The position numbers and the translations under genes were made by a program. Of a stretch of DNA of 64,000 bases, positions 25,210 to 36,797 are shown in pieces (position 1 is the first letter of the stretch; the number at the start of each line of letters is the position of its first letter). The notes beneath the pieces are model-generated. The model ran no database searches. It saw nothing but the letters and a program-made list of their open reading frames with translations, and was not told where the DNA came from. Source of the DNA: Thuidium tamariscinum (Eukaryota > Streptophyta > Bryopsida > Hypnales > Thuidiaceae); contig OX344753.2 of NCBI GenBank assembly GCA_947034885.2, forward strand, positions 15,748,001 through 15,812,000. Reading direction: 5' to 3'.

Positions 25210-26901
25210 CTATTGCACACCATGTGGAGTAGAGTCATCTTGCTCTACTCCAACCATGCCATACTGCTCTTCAACTTGGCTCAATTGCCATATTTCCTCG
25301 GTTTGACTCTCTATGTGCTCCTCAAAGAATAATTTATCCACATGCTCCTCCAATTCGATTGTATGCTTGGCCATTTGCTCCCAACTAGGCCAATTGGTTC
25401 GTGGAGTCGTGAAAAATGAATTATTCTTCCATAAATTCCATGGGTGAGTTGTAAGGGCCCCTTCGCCCCCAACCATCAAGTGCAAAGTCTCGGAACTTGA
25501 TGGTTTCATGGCCTCTTGCAACTCATGAAATCCCAAGTGGCTTGATAAAGTTGAAGCTATACGCTTTTGCTCAGCCACTACAAGTGAAACCACCCAAGAG
25601 AGACAATTTAAATCCATGGCTTGATCTATGAGGTGTTGTCTTTGAAACTTGGTGATACCAGGAATGTTGGTGATTCCCGTTTGGAATCCCATAGCCCTTT
25701 CCCGTTTGTCAGCATTGGGTTCCACCATTTCTTCAGTGCGGGAATCCCACACTAAGCCTGGTCCATTGTTTTTAAAGGTATAGGTACTTGAAAAACTCAC
25801 CAAAGTGGGCAAAGCCTTGCGTGGTTCGCCTTTGCGATTAACTAACGCTAAGGGAGCTTGATCATCATGGTATACACGCCTTGGTGAACGGTGAGGATCT
25901 AAAATATCCTTCACATAAACATCTGGACGTTTAGTCCGTTCAATTGCAGCAAATAATAACTCTGGTGGTGCCATATTAGTCCACCAGAGTCGCGGTCTAT
26001 GAGCTCGTGAGCCCATCGCTGCTGCATCCAATAAAACAGGAATGCCCATAATTCCATGAATACGATGAATACTTTTTAGAGTGCGTGTGCGTGAAGTACT
26101 CATTACAGGTACATTTTCAATAATATACCCCGGTGAACGCGGTTGAGAAATTTGGATAGAACGAATTATCCGCACCATATTATAAAACCGTGAAGAACGA
26201 TTGTCCTTCAACCCATTTTGCTTACCGGCCATAGACATACCTTGACATGGCCACCCTGCAATAATTAAATCTACAGGTCCCACGCATACAATGTCCTCAT
26301 GTGAAATCATTGAAATGTCACGTGGTAATGCAGAAAATGCAGTTTTGATAGCATGGGTACTCAATAATGAAGGAAATGCTTGGCGCAATCGTCAAGCATG
26401 ACGCTTTGCCACTTGACGTGCCATATCGTCATTGTCCACATAAAGGTATCGTCGCACCTTCACTCCTGCCTGCAATACTGCAGCCAATCCAGTGCCAATT
26501 CCACCAAACAACTCCAAAAGTGTAATACCTTCATTTGATGGTTTCCAATGGATTGTAGAAGTATCTAGAGGCGGACCAGTATCGTCTATACTTGTATGGT
26601 CCTCCTCATCCCGTGGCAACAGGGATTGCTGCCACGCCTCTTGGATCACGATTGTTGCTGCATCTTGTAGCTTGGCGGTACTCTCCCACGCTGATTCCAC
26701 CCTTGGTTGATATAATATTTCGCCCCCATCTTCGGAATTATCCAAGTAATCATCTGAATCTTGGCTATTTGCAATAGAAGTGGCAACATGGAGGTTTTCG
26801 AAATCCTCCTCAAACCAAGATTGGCCTTCAGCTACAAGCCCAGAGAAGCAATAGAGATCAGCAAGATTACCGGTAAGAACTCGAATAAAACGAGCTGGCA
26901 A
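25210..26901 (-). pseudogene. C5-cytosine DNA methyltransferase domain within the retrotransposon
   Basis: The domain runs from about 26520 to 25570 with the conserved motifs in canonical order: motif I (LLELFGGIGTGL, SAM binding), motif IV (AGWPCQGMS, catalytic Cys in Pro-Cys near 26245), motif VI (IIENVPV), motif VIII (SRAHRPRLWW), and motifs IX-X (RERAMGFQTGIT and AMDLNCLSWV). Motif I resembles the DNMT3/DRM group (FxGIGTG), but the order is not rearranged as in plant DRMs, and PCQG recalls bacterial and DNMT1-type enzymes. The stretch between VIII and IX is short. No extra reader domains are seen; an acidic region precedes it and a linker of about 110 residues follows before RT. A TGA at 26392-26394 lies between motifs I and IV, so this copy cannot make the whole enzyme without readthrough. 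No catalytic residue appears lost. It is flanked in frame by protease and RT remains. Confidence 0.9.
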
Positions 26902-26928
26902 GTGAGCCTTTCGTCCATCTCTAGCTTG

Positions 26929-27987
26929 TCATCCCGGTCTATAAGATGCTGTCTCCTCCCAAAAGTCTAAGGTGAAGCCCATAGGGTATAGTACCATAGC
27001 CCCTACCAAAACATCATAAGATTTGGCTTCTATGACTATAGCCTTCACCTTTATGAAGCTAGCGTCCTCGACATCATCATGGCGAAGCCATAGTGTTAAT
27101 TCGCCCTTTGTGATGCCACTAGCTTGCTCCATCCCTCCCATAGATGTACTAATGGTCCATGGACACGTCTCCAATGTGTTCCTAGTTAAACCCAATCCTT
27201 CGATTGCCGACTCTCCTAGCATCAAAGGTTAGACTCCAAAATCCAATAGTACTCTTCGAGGTGCAAAAACTTTCCCTTTAGGTCCAACAAGTTGGAAAAC
27301 ACCTTGGGAATTATCAAGAACTACCACCCCTAGAGTGATGGAAGACCGTTCTATTGCTGGTCGTACTGGCATGGTCTTCAACCGAGCAGCCGTTGAGATA
27401 AGGCCCTTAGACTGGACCCAATTCTCACTAGTCATTATCTCTGACTCAAGCCTGGTTTCCATTGCACTCATAGATGTAGAGGTGCCCTCCTCACACATAG
27501 TAGCCGCCAATTGGAACACCTTAGCTACACTAAACTGTAAGTGTGAAATCGTGGATGCAGAAAACAAAGGAGCTTGGCAAACCGTAGTGGCAGCATCAAG
27601 GAGTATGCTAGTGTCTTGGCTACCTGAAGTAGTAGGCCGTTTAGCCCGAAGAGTGCTTGAGTGTCGACTTATTGGTACCATTGATGAGGTGGGAACTACA
27701 TCTTCTATTGTAAATGACTCAGGCAACCGCGCTTGGCAGTTGGCTTCACCTCGCTGTGGATCCAACCTCGTACTTGCACCTCGTGGTATGTCAGGTAGTA
27801 TGATCTTGCTCCGTATCATGGCAAAACCCTCCATTGGGTTTCCATTTGATTCAGCCAAACCACATAGCATGTGATCATCTTCCTCTGCATAAAAAGATGT
27901 TGTAGTCTTTTGAGAAGAGGATCCTTTGGTATCAAAGTTGACACTCATAGCCGCCATCTTAGCTTCCAACTCTGTAAATCGAGCCTT
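26929..27987 (-). pseudogene. Protease region of the gypsy polyprotein
   Basis: In the same frame as gag and the methyltransferase, a low-complexity linker of about 240 codons leads to a retropepsin-like core. The active-site motif, normally LLD(S/T)GA, reads LLDFGV and is followed at once by a TAA (27229-27231). The frame then continues with PLMLGES to a segment containing KSYDVLVGAMVLYPMG, which resembles the second half of retropepsins where a dimer-like flap and LLGxD-like motif occur. A TGA at 26929-26931 ends it before the acidic lead-in to the methyltransferase. The altered catalytic triplet means no active protease from this copy. Confidence 0.75.
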
Positions 27988-29260
27988 CTACGATTTCTTG
28001 TCTCCATTAGTAGTTTTGGCCTCTTTGGACTTAGCCCCCTTTGCATCTTTAGCTCCTTTAGGCTTGAGTTCTAGATGTATCTTCCAACAACTAGCTTCCC
28101 CATGGCCCTTAACACCACACCCAGAACAATAACCACATGCCTTAGAAGGTTCCTTCTTGGTTATCTTTTTGCAATCTCGCCGACGATGACCAACTCCCCC
28201 GCAGCCATAACATACAATATCTGCATCTCCAGTGTTAGCTGGAATGCTGGCTTTAGCAAACTTGGTCTTCTCTGGCGGTTTTTCCTCCTTTTTAAAAAAC
28301 CCCATGGCAGCTTTTTCCTTCAAGAGATTGATCTCAATCTTCTTAGAGGTCTCAAAAACAAACCTTAAAGTTGGTGGTACACCTAATCTCAAGGCTTCTC
28401 CTCGGACTAGAGTTTTCAACTCATTGTCGAATATACTATACCAGTGCTGAACACCTTGCTGTTCAATCACTCCATGTGTTGTAGAGATTAATCTCCTCAG
28501 TCTCAAATGTGCTTCTCGCAAAGATTCGTCACTCCCCCTTGCAAATGTGCAAAGTGACTTCATTTTATCTGCTCGTTGGCCTTGATAGTCCCGTTGCAAC
28601 TACATGAAAATCGCGCAGGGGAATTGAAAGGGGGTGGATCTCTCACCATCGTGGGACTTGTGGTGACAGTGGCCCTTAAGCCTTCTGTACCAACACTCCC
28701 TTCCTCTTTCTTCCCTTTGTTATATGGGATCATAACATTAGGCCCTCCTCCCCATACATCGGCAAAATTCGGGGAATAATAATCTCGCCATGCTAGAATC
28801 TATGTGGAGTGAGCAAGCTCAAACTCCCCATAATCTGCTAGCGATGCTCCTTCAAGGCACCCAAATAATGCTCTCTATACCATGTATGGGTTAAAGTCAA
28901 TGTTGCGTGATTTTTGGAGCTCACACCACATGGTGAACTCCCTTCGAAAATCATCAACCTCCATGGTGCCTGTAGCACCCGAAAATCGCCGAACTCCCCG
29001 ATCAAAACTCCCATATGGTGTAGTCATCTCGTCCCACACGAATATAGATTCCCTAGGAGCAAATTTTACTCTGTGGTCAACTATGATGGTTTATAGGTCT
29101 TCTTCCTCCACACGCTCAAGATTTTCTACCCAATCTTCTTGCCCTTGGCTAGTACTTAGGATAGAATCACCTTGACCCTTCTTCCCCAAGAAAGGTTTTC
29201 GATCCCGAGATCGTACTAGTGTGATACCACCAGAGTCTGATGACTCAGAAAAGGTGTCCT
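27988..29260 (-). pseudogene. Gag capsid and nucleocapsid region
   Basis: The upstream part contains a capsid-like stretch (VDDFRREFTMWCEL ... RALFGCLEG), interrupted by TAG near 28875 and by a frame change before 28600. After a further TAG (28600-28602) the frame runs 203 codons through RDYQGQRADKMKSL, typical of Retrotrans_gag domains. It ends with two CX2CX4HX4C zinc knuckles, CYGCGGVGHRRRDC and CSGCGVKGHGEASC, and a Lys-rich tail. A TAG at 27988-27990 separates it from the protease region in the same frame. That stop could be an old gag-pol readthrough signal, but with so many other stops simple decay is as likely. Confidence 0.8.
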
Positions 29261-30343
29261 AGCAAATGGTGTCCCGCTCCTAGTATAACCCGGTCTGCTA
29301 GATGGATCCAGTTTTCACATATAAATAAAATTCACATGTAAAGCTTCCAAGCCTCATGTGTCCCCCCCACTACCTCATAGTAAATTGTTGGTGGCACCTC
29401 TATATCTAAGAAACCACGTGTTAAAGCATCCCAAACACTGGATGCTCTTTCCAGCCACCAACCTTGTTCCCACTACTACGTTGTGTAGAACAAGTAATCT
29501 CCACTTTGGAACTCAGTGAAAATCAAGGAGAACATTGGCAATTGAATTGCCCCCTCAAAAATATGTCTCACCACCTCTCGACGTTGCCCCTCGTTCTTCA
29601 ATACCACCGCTTGTTGTGGAATCACCAAGTCAATTGCTTCCACTCGCCTCCTTGCCTGATTCAATGGAGCTCCAATGCATTAGAAAAATTCTGAGGCCAA
29701 AACAGGGCTGCTAAGCTCTGATTTTCGGCAGCCCCGCAGTGCAGTTACGGAAACATTAAAAAATTATTTTTTCAGAAAAAAAAATATATATATATTTTTT
29801 TTTTTCAAAAAAAAATATTTAAAAAATAAAAAATATTAAAAAATTCGCCATTCTGACGTGGCGCTGATGTGGCACTAGTAGTGCCACATCAGATTCCGAA
29901 TTTTAAAAAATAAAAAAATAATTTTTTTTTCCCATTTTTTTTGTAATAGCACCGCAGGGGTGCAAAACTGGCGGCCTTGTTTTAGGCTGAAATTTTTTCT
30001 AATGGCTAGGCGATTCTGCTCTCAAGTCCCAAATGAGGCGCACTCTTCGTTGTTGAGTCCAAAATTTAATTGCCTTTGGACCTAACACTTTAGTGTCTGG
30101 TTGCCTGAATGCTTGGACTCCAAGTCGGTCACGTGCCAATGGTGAGAGAACAAATGGCAAAATAGTTTCTTGAGGTTGATGTCTTAGATTAGATTCACTT
30201 GAGGACCCTACGTGAAGGGTTTGGAAGGACTCTAGAACCCCTTGAAGATCTTCTTCGGTTAGTTCAATTTGTATCCCTTCCTTTTTTGTGTCTCCTAGTG
30301 GTACCAACCTAAATGGCATAAGGCCACCCTTGCCTTTGTCCAT
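29261..30343 (-). pseudogene. Middle gag region, split by a MITE
   Basis: Open pieces at 30343-30005 and about 29664-29476 flank the MITE at 29678-30004. The first contains an acidic stretch and a WTQQRRVRLIWDLRAES segment just before the insertion. The second (QARRRVEAIDLVIPQQ) continues beyond it. They read as parts of the same gag protein but in shifted frames. No named domain was recognised. Confidence 0.5.
29678..30004. mobile_element. MITE nested in gag, CATTAGA-type group
   Basis: The ends CATTAGAAAAATTCTGAGGC and inverse (TTTTTTCTAATG) form imperfect terminal repeats of about 30 bp, with GGCCAAAACAGGGC paired to its inverse. Inside are A/T homopolymers and the palindrome GCACTAGTAGTGC within a GACGTGGC...GCCACATCAG arm. 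The same plan occurs in the elements at 9896, 48350 and 51232. No clean target duplication was found. Confidence 0.65.
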
Positions 30344-30542
30344 TGTAGTGTTGCATGGTACAACTTAGACTAGATATCCAAAATATCAAACCCTAAACCA
30401 AATGTAGTTGTATAGATAATCAACACAATAAAGATGAATCCTCAATCACATAAATAGTTCTTAGTGTTTGGCACAAACCACCACATACACCCTAACTATA
30501 ATAAGCTAAATAATATTAGCTTAAATCCACTCCTATCTATAT

Positions 30543-30980
30543 CTAGGAGCACCGAGCAAAGTCAATCATACGGTCGTGGTTTAAGTACTTGAGTCCAACA
30601 TTGAGTACTTCAACCTCTATCTCACGAAGAGATTGAGCATGCAACAACCGATTCAAGACTCCAACACGATTATCATCCCAACTCTCCAAGGAAATGAAAG
30701 GAGTAATCTTCACACAAAAACGATAGGCCATTACACCTAGTGCACTGACATCCATACGTTTTGCCCTTGCCAAATCTGCACGCCACACACCCCAAAACTC
30801 TGCCCCATAATGCTGAAGTCCTCAATCTGGCATTCACTCCTGTATGATGGTCAATAGCTCTGCAATCAAGTCGGCCTCATGTTGCCATTGCTCTGCCTCT
30901 GTCAACTCAGGAAAATGTGTTGGAGGTCTAAACCCCACCCTATCAAGATAGCGTGCCGCTTGGGCCCTCGTGGTCACCAT
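30543..30980 (-). pseudogene. N-terminal gag remnant
   Basis: An ATG at 30980-30978 opens a frame starting MVTTRAQAARYLDRVGF, a plausible gag N-terminus. Stops near 30834 and shortly after interrupt it, and the same frame continues (ISLESWDDNRVGVLNRLL) to a final stop at 30543. It lies immediately upstream, in element orientation, of the middle gag pieces. No leader or primer-binding site could be identified before it. Confidence 0.55.
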
Positions 30981-32239
30981 AAGTGCTACCCCCACCTCCA
31001 AAACACAAAAAAACACGTTTTTGTACAAGTTTAGGTGTAGATTTTCATTACATATGCACCCTTGAACGCAATGAGATCTTTTTCAAGTAATAAAAATGTG
31101 AGGAAAAGCTTCAAAAGAAACTAGAAAAAACTCACAACATTGCACAAGTCAAGTCTACACCATTCTTGAAGAATGATTGCATGCTTGGACGGAACTCCAA
31201 GACAAACGCCTCTCACTTCATCACATGGGAGACTCAACTTGAAAAAGATGAGTCTCCATTGCCCCACGTGGAAGACATGGGCATTGAGGTCCCCAAATGA
31301 GATGCCAACTCCCCGTTCCAATTCGAAGTCGAGACCCCAACTTGCATCCACAGTTCTTCACGCTCCACAATACTCTGTAACGCTCCGCGCTACTTCACAT
31401 ATATCTTCACAATGTTGGGCCGATGGGAAATCACATGGCACACTTCTCACATGACATATTAAAGAGGTTACTACTTTCGAAAGGGGCTGTGGCATTGATG
31501 ATGTTTGAAATTTGTTATAGTGGGCTAAGGGCAAAACACCCATTCCTGTGCCTATTCCTTGCAATGGACAATAGATTCACCTAAATATATCAGTAGAGTT
31601 CCCTTAATGTGTTCGCCACATGTGTGATTGTAATTTGTTGACACAATTGAAGGACACATAGGAAAATCTAGTTGGCTGAGTGTTGATTTTCGCAGGGTTC
31701 AGTTTTGGGGGCACCTATAGGACAGTTTCACAGGTCTAGGGAGCCAACACTTTGAAAATTTGTAGAAATTACATACTATATCCAAAAAATCTATTTTTTT
31801 TCTAATATTCATGATTTTCACTCGCTAATACTAGAAAAATATCATTTTCAGAAAATGTTGCCTCCAACTATGCTGAATTCCTTATTTTGACGGTTTTGGG
31901 TGTTTCCACTATACAATTTTATGACACTCATGGATTGAAGTCATGTTCATTTGGATTCTAAACTCTATAAAATTCTATGAAAGATTTCTTTTCTTTTTTT
32001 ACTTCTTTTCTACATCTTCCATACGAAGGAATAAATACCTTTAGAGAGAGGTTACTGTATTGGGTTACAGAAGTTCTACATTAGTGAGGGACCAAAATTA
32101 GTGTCACCGTAACATTGGTGTGGCTGGTGTTGTTCCATGTTGCGCACTGGGCTTTTCTGTGGAGCGATTGCGGAGCTCTTTGCAAGCAGGCTTGCAGCAG
32201 CAGCTTTGTAAATTTTTATTTTTATTTATTATTTTCATC
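30981..32239. other. Gap between the retrotransposon and NTH1; no gene seen
   Basis: The 31.1-31.56 kb part has higher GC and short minus-strand frames. It may be leader or 5' LTR remains, but no match to the 21.2-21.5 kb end was seen. From about 31.6 kb the DNA is AT-rich, leading to the NTH1 promoter. Confidence 0.4.
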
Positions 32240-33889
32240 ATGGAGAACAATGTCTTTGCGTCTTTTTCATTCTCCGCCGCAACGCATCATCGTGCGAGCA
32301 GCAAACGAATCAAGGTATGAGCCTGGCCTCTGCATTCCTCAGCCTTAATTTTCTTGTTCGTATCGAAACTCTTCAATGTCGAAACAGCTTCTCTTGAACC
32401 TCTCCTAAACCCTAAAATCTGTGATGAGTCCTTTCTGGCGGATCCAAGGGGCTTATATGAACGTACAGTACGTGGTTGACGAGTATATTTAGCAAAGTTT
32501 TTGGTCAATTCTCTGCGCCTGAATGCTTCTACCCCATTTCGGATGAATTTTCAATGTGATGACGACACGATTCTTAATTTGCTCCGTTGCTGCATCGAAT
32601 GCGAATCACTTCGAACCATTTTATTAACTGAAATTGGAGTGAATAGGTCTAGTTCCTTTATCTGATTTCTACGGAGTAGTTCGGTAAGAATTGGAATGTT
32701 TTTGACGTTTTCAACCTCTTGTAAGCCTTAGCGAGCGAGCAGTAGGCGAATCAAGGTCTGTGCCTCTACTTTGCATTCCTGAGAATTTTCTTGTTCGTAT
32801 CGAAATTTTCAGTTTCTCTGTCGAAACAGCTTCTCTTGAACCTCTCCTAAACCTTGAAATCTCTGATAGAAGCCTTTCTTACGGATCGATGGGGCTTAGA
32901 TGAGCGCGGTTGACGAATATTTTGGGAAGGTTTTTGGTCCATTCATGCCTTGAATGCCTCTACTGCAAATTTGACGAATTTCAAATTTCCGATTAGCTTA
33001 GGATACGATTCGTAATTTCCTCCATTGATGCATCGAATGCGAAACATTTATTAACTGAAATTGGGGTACGTAGATTTAATTCCCTTATTTGATTTCTAGT
33101 TCAGTAATAATTGCAACGTTTTTTGAACGTTTTTCAACCTATTCTAAACCCTAGAATTTGTGGTGACACTTTTCGTGAGTATCTGAATTCAAAAATTCGG
33201 TAAGGTCATTGGTCAAACTCCTCGCTTGAAGTAGCAAGAAATAGCCAGAATTCTTCTACCGCATTTTTTAAGCCTAATTTTAATTTACCTTGCTCCATTG
33301 CTGCTTCTAATGCGAATAATTTCCAGCCTTTTACTTCCGGTAATCGGAATTAATTGTTGTTAATCCTATCTCTGATTTCTAATTCAGTAATAATATGAAC
33401 CTTTTTCATAAGTTTCTAAATCTTTGGTGTGTTTGCTTACAGCTTAAGAACTGAACCTTTTAAAACGGAAGAAACGCAATTGAAAAATGGCTTGAAGTGG
33501 AATATTCCGTTTGGGGGTAATCTTGACTCGAAACGTATGTGAATTTGTTGTTTGTAGGAGGAGCCAGAAGAGGATGCTAGTGCAGGGGGTGGCGTCAAGG
33601 CTGAAACTGTCGCTAGCTCCATATATGATCGGTCCGTGGCGTGCACAGACAAGGTGGGCTGCTGTGTCCATGGTACTTCTCTCAGAGCTCTTTAAATGCA
33701 CTGCCTCGGGAAGACCAATTCCCGTAATAATACAAAGGTGTGAGAAGTTTGTGTAACATCATATGTGAAATTACAGAGGGAGTGTGCAATTAGGGAGCTT
33801 TGCGTTTAATCATTCTTCCTTACTGAATTTTTGTGCATTTTTTTCTCGTTCATTAGATAGTCCGACGGCTTTGATTAGATCAGTGTGTT

Positions 33890-33932
<43 letters not shown>

Positions 33933-36797
33933 TGGTGGTGTATGTTGAGAAATGACATTTTTTTGTTGATGATCAATGTGCAGCGAAGAAAATTAACAGC
34001 TAAAAAAGAACAATTCGACCCTGGGGCAACTGTGGACGGATCATCAGGTTTTGTTAAGACGGAAACTGAGATAGAGGACTCGGGTGAGCGACTGATTGGC
34101 ACTCTTCCTTAATTTGTATCCTTTGAATTCAATCGATTCTCTGAGGTCCTCGTCAAGTCCTTGTTGGTCTCAACAGAATTCAAGGCTCAATTTTCTTAGT
34201 AACAAGCTGCTTGCCATTTGCTCAGCTGACTCGGAAATGGTTGTGCTCGGAAATGAATTCAGTGCGTAATGTTTCAGATCATTTAGTTACTGGGAGCATT
34301 GTAGAAGTTGAAACCTATTCAAAAGCGTTGAAAGCAAGGCAACCAAGAAGTAAGGCTGATGAATCACCAAAAGAATCTGCCCCTGAGAATTGGGAACAAA
34401 TTGTTGAGGGAATTAGGTATTCTTCTTCGACTTTTGCTTTGGCTGGGAAGTAGTGATTTCGAGAAAGATAAATACCAGTATATTTAATATCCAGTTCGTA
34501 AAATCTGTTTTGCCTGCACTCGATCTGAAAATATCGCTTTCCCTCCGTTGATCTCAACACCTTATAATTTTTCCCTCAGTGTTTTCACTACCGTATATAT
34601 ATGTTTTTTCGCGTGTTACTGCAGATCCATGCGTATGGACAAAGATGCACCAGTGGATCTTTTTGGAACTCATCAGGTAAGGCTCTCGAAATTTGAACGG
34701 ACATAACGCATTCTGAAATAAGGAAAAATCAATCCTGCATATCCTAAACGTTTCTGCCTGGTTTGCCTGGAATGTTTATTGCAGTTACTTGACTTAGAAG
34801 CCAGCAAAGAAACACAACAATTTCAGGCGCTTGTGGCAGCCATGATCAGTTCGCAAACTCGTGATGCTGTAACCGGAGCAGCTATGCAACGACTGCGAGT
34901 CATGTCTGGAGGACTCACTATCGCTCAAATTGCAAGTGACTCTATGGAGGTGGATGTATTGGCGGAGATTTTGAAACCTGTTGGGTTTTATAGGTGCGTC
35001 CTCTTTCTGTGACCTTTCAATTCAACAGAATGTGATTTAAATAGTTTTATATCCTGATGAGACCCGGTGAAACTTGTACTGCCCCTCTAACTCGGAAAGC
35101 AAGTTGTGCTCGGCATATTGTATGTCGCGTAAAGAATCTCTATACTGATACACATGCTTAAAGTGCTGTATTCATCCAGGCAGAAGGCGAAGTTCATGAA
35201 ATCCATAGCTCAGACACTTTCAGCACCTCCCCACAATGGGACAGTTCCAAACTCAATAGAAGAACTTGTAAGCTCTTTCTTTTACTCTGTTTTTTTTTTT
35301 CCCCTCTAATCGCATTGTGCTTGGCTTTGATTTAAATCCTGCAAAGATGTCTAGGTGACACTTCTTCGGTGATCGGATGCAATTGCCTCTTGAATGGACA
35401 TTCCAGTGACAGGCGGTTCTAATCGGTAACATAGATCATTTCAGGCATATCTTTTCTTGGAAACAAATGCACCGAGAAGCGCATTTACAGTTAAAAGACA
35501 TGTCGTCTCCATGTATTGCAGATGAAGCTGCCTGGAGTGGGACCAAAAGTTGCTCTATTGGTTCTATGGGTTGCTTTTGGCATGTGAGTATGCAATCATA
35601 CTTATCCTTATCCGAGAATCCCGTCCATCTATATCTTTTTTGTGCCCATATTGTGCTGGTTTTGTAACAAAATGACACAATTAGTTAACGGTACAACTTA
35701 TATCAACATCATGACGCTTCGTTATTCCCAAGTGAGCTTGTTTTGTATGGTCATTGAGATGCGCATCTTAAAATATTCTCTATTAGATTCAAAAAGTTGT
35801 TTATGGTATATCAATGTCGATCTAATAGACGTTGGATCAACATTGATCTATAGTTGACTTCGATTTAACTTAATAGTTGCCAAGAGAACATCAAGTAATG
35901 CCAAGGGCACTATCATTTATCTAACACCTGAACTCAACTTGAGGACTGCTTGACTTTGATGCCTGTTAACTTGCATTGAAAACTTGGTCAATATAATTGG
36001 AGGGGTCTTTTGTGATGTGATGTAGGGGTGAAGAGGGTTTAATCGTTGACACGAATGTCAGAAGAGTGTGCTCTCGACTTGGGTGGGTACCCTCTAACGC
36101 TACTCCGGAACTTACACGACGGACTCTTGAATCATGGTTGCCACCGACCTTATGGGCGGACATCAGTTTTCTCTTTGTTGGATTTGGGCAGCAGGTAAAT
36201 ATCCCATTTCTGTATCCTGCACTCATCCTTTCAGCATCCTGAAGTTGTCTTGTCTTTGGAAGCACCTCAGCAACCCCTTTTCTGACCTGCTGTAAGATAG
36301 TGAATACAATTTTCGCCACTTTTAGCATTTTAAAATATGTAGGAATGAGATATATAGAGCGGTGGAAAGATCTTAGGGTGCAAGAGCCAAGTCTTTTGAG
36401 ATCAGATTTTATCACCACGTATGAAGTTCTTATGTAAATTCAAAATGGGAGGTTGTAGGCCACTAAACGTCCAAACAGAACACTCCATTTCCATTAAAAG
36501 CTCAGGGGCCATAGACACTTAGCCAAGTCTTGCTTAAACCGTTTGGTAATAAATCCAACCATGTATACGAGTTGCTTTGGGTTAGTATAGAAGATGGGAT
36601 CGGATCCTAGCGGTTTTACTATCCTCTACCTTATTAAGAAACATTGACCTCAGTTGAACTGATTTGAGGACATTGCGTTACAATCTCTGCAGGTTTGCAA
36701 ACCAATGGCTCCCAAGTGTGAGACCTGTAAAGTAAGCCAACAATGTCCATCTGCCTTCAAACCAATCCCTAAAAAAACTACTCGGAAGCCCAAGTGA
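32240..36797 (+). CDS. NTH1: Endonuclease III-like DNA glycosylase/AP lyase
   Basis: Ten exons: 32240-32314, 33558-33653, 33984-34083, 34278-34416, 34625-34676, 34785-34993, 35180-35267, 35522-35583, 36026-36194 and 36693-36797. All are GT-AG with matching phases and encode 364 residues. The N-terminal 140 residues are Ser/Lys/Glu-rich and weakly conserved, and may include an organelle transit peptide. The HhH-GPD fold follows (FQALVAAMISSQTRDAV). The helix-hairpin-helix LPGVGPK has the catalytic Lys262 and LIVDTNVRRVC the catalytic Asp282. The C-terminus binds a 4Fe-4S cluster through Cys332, Cys339, Cys342 and Cys348 (CX6CX2CX5C). Such enzymes remove oxidised pyrimidines and cut the abasic site in base excision repair; plant forms act in the plastid and nucleus. 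The start is the only ATG joining smoothly to exon 2. Protein and splice sites look intact. Confidence 0.93.
32296..33420 (+). repeat. Diverged tandem duplications in NTH1 intron 1
   Basis: The exon 1 end and its donor (GAGCAGCAAACGAATCAAGG near 32296) recur as GAGCAGTAGGCGAATCAAGG near 32739. The following TTGTTCGTATCGAAA and CAGCTTCTCTTGAACCTCTC blocks also recur. A weaker third copy starts near 33140. The units are about 400 bp. Confidence 0.65.
33883..33930 (+). repeat. GT microsatellite in NTH1 intron 2
   Basis: A near-uninterrupted (GT)n run of about 48 bp lies between exons 2 and 3. Open frames through it are meaningless. Confidence 0.9.

Larger units (their letters stand above)
21212..30980 (-). 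mobile_element. Decayed Ty3/gypsy retrotransposon carrying a DNA methyltransferase and a PHD finger
   Basis: Read on the minus strand the order is gag (30980 to 27988), protease, C5-cytosine methyltransferase, reverse transcriptase, RNase H, integrase and PHD finger. Integrase after RT/RNase H defines the Ty3/gypsy order. From the gag zinc knuckles to the end of RT, all lie in one frame broken by stops at 28600, 27988, 27229, 26929, 26392 and 25210. An apparent 1-nt deletion near 24237 plus a 475-bp insertion with a 4-bp duplication account exactly for the shift to the frame of the RNase H-integrase part. The element also carries a MITE at 29678-30004. A possible polypurine tract lies at 21484-21506. 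Paired LTRs were not found: the 3' LTR probably starts near 21483, and the 5' LTR is missing or unrecognisable. It cannot be autonomous now. Confidence 0.9.

Noticed and set aside
25210..26394. Treating the methyltransferase as an independent host gene
   Set aside because: It shares its frame with protease and RT remains on both sides, has no introns or own promoter, and the flanking frame arithmetic fits a single polyprotein.
27335..27874. 179-codon plus-strand open frame in the retrotransposon
   Set aside because: It is the antisense shadow of the gag-protease linker, whose own frame is continuous with its neighbours.
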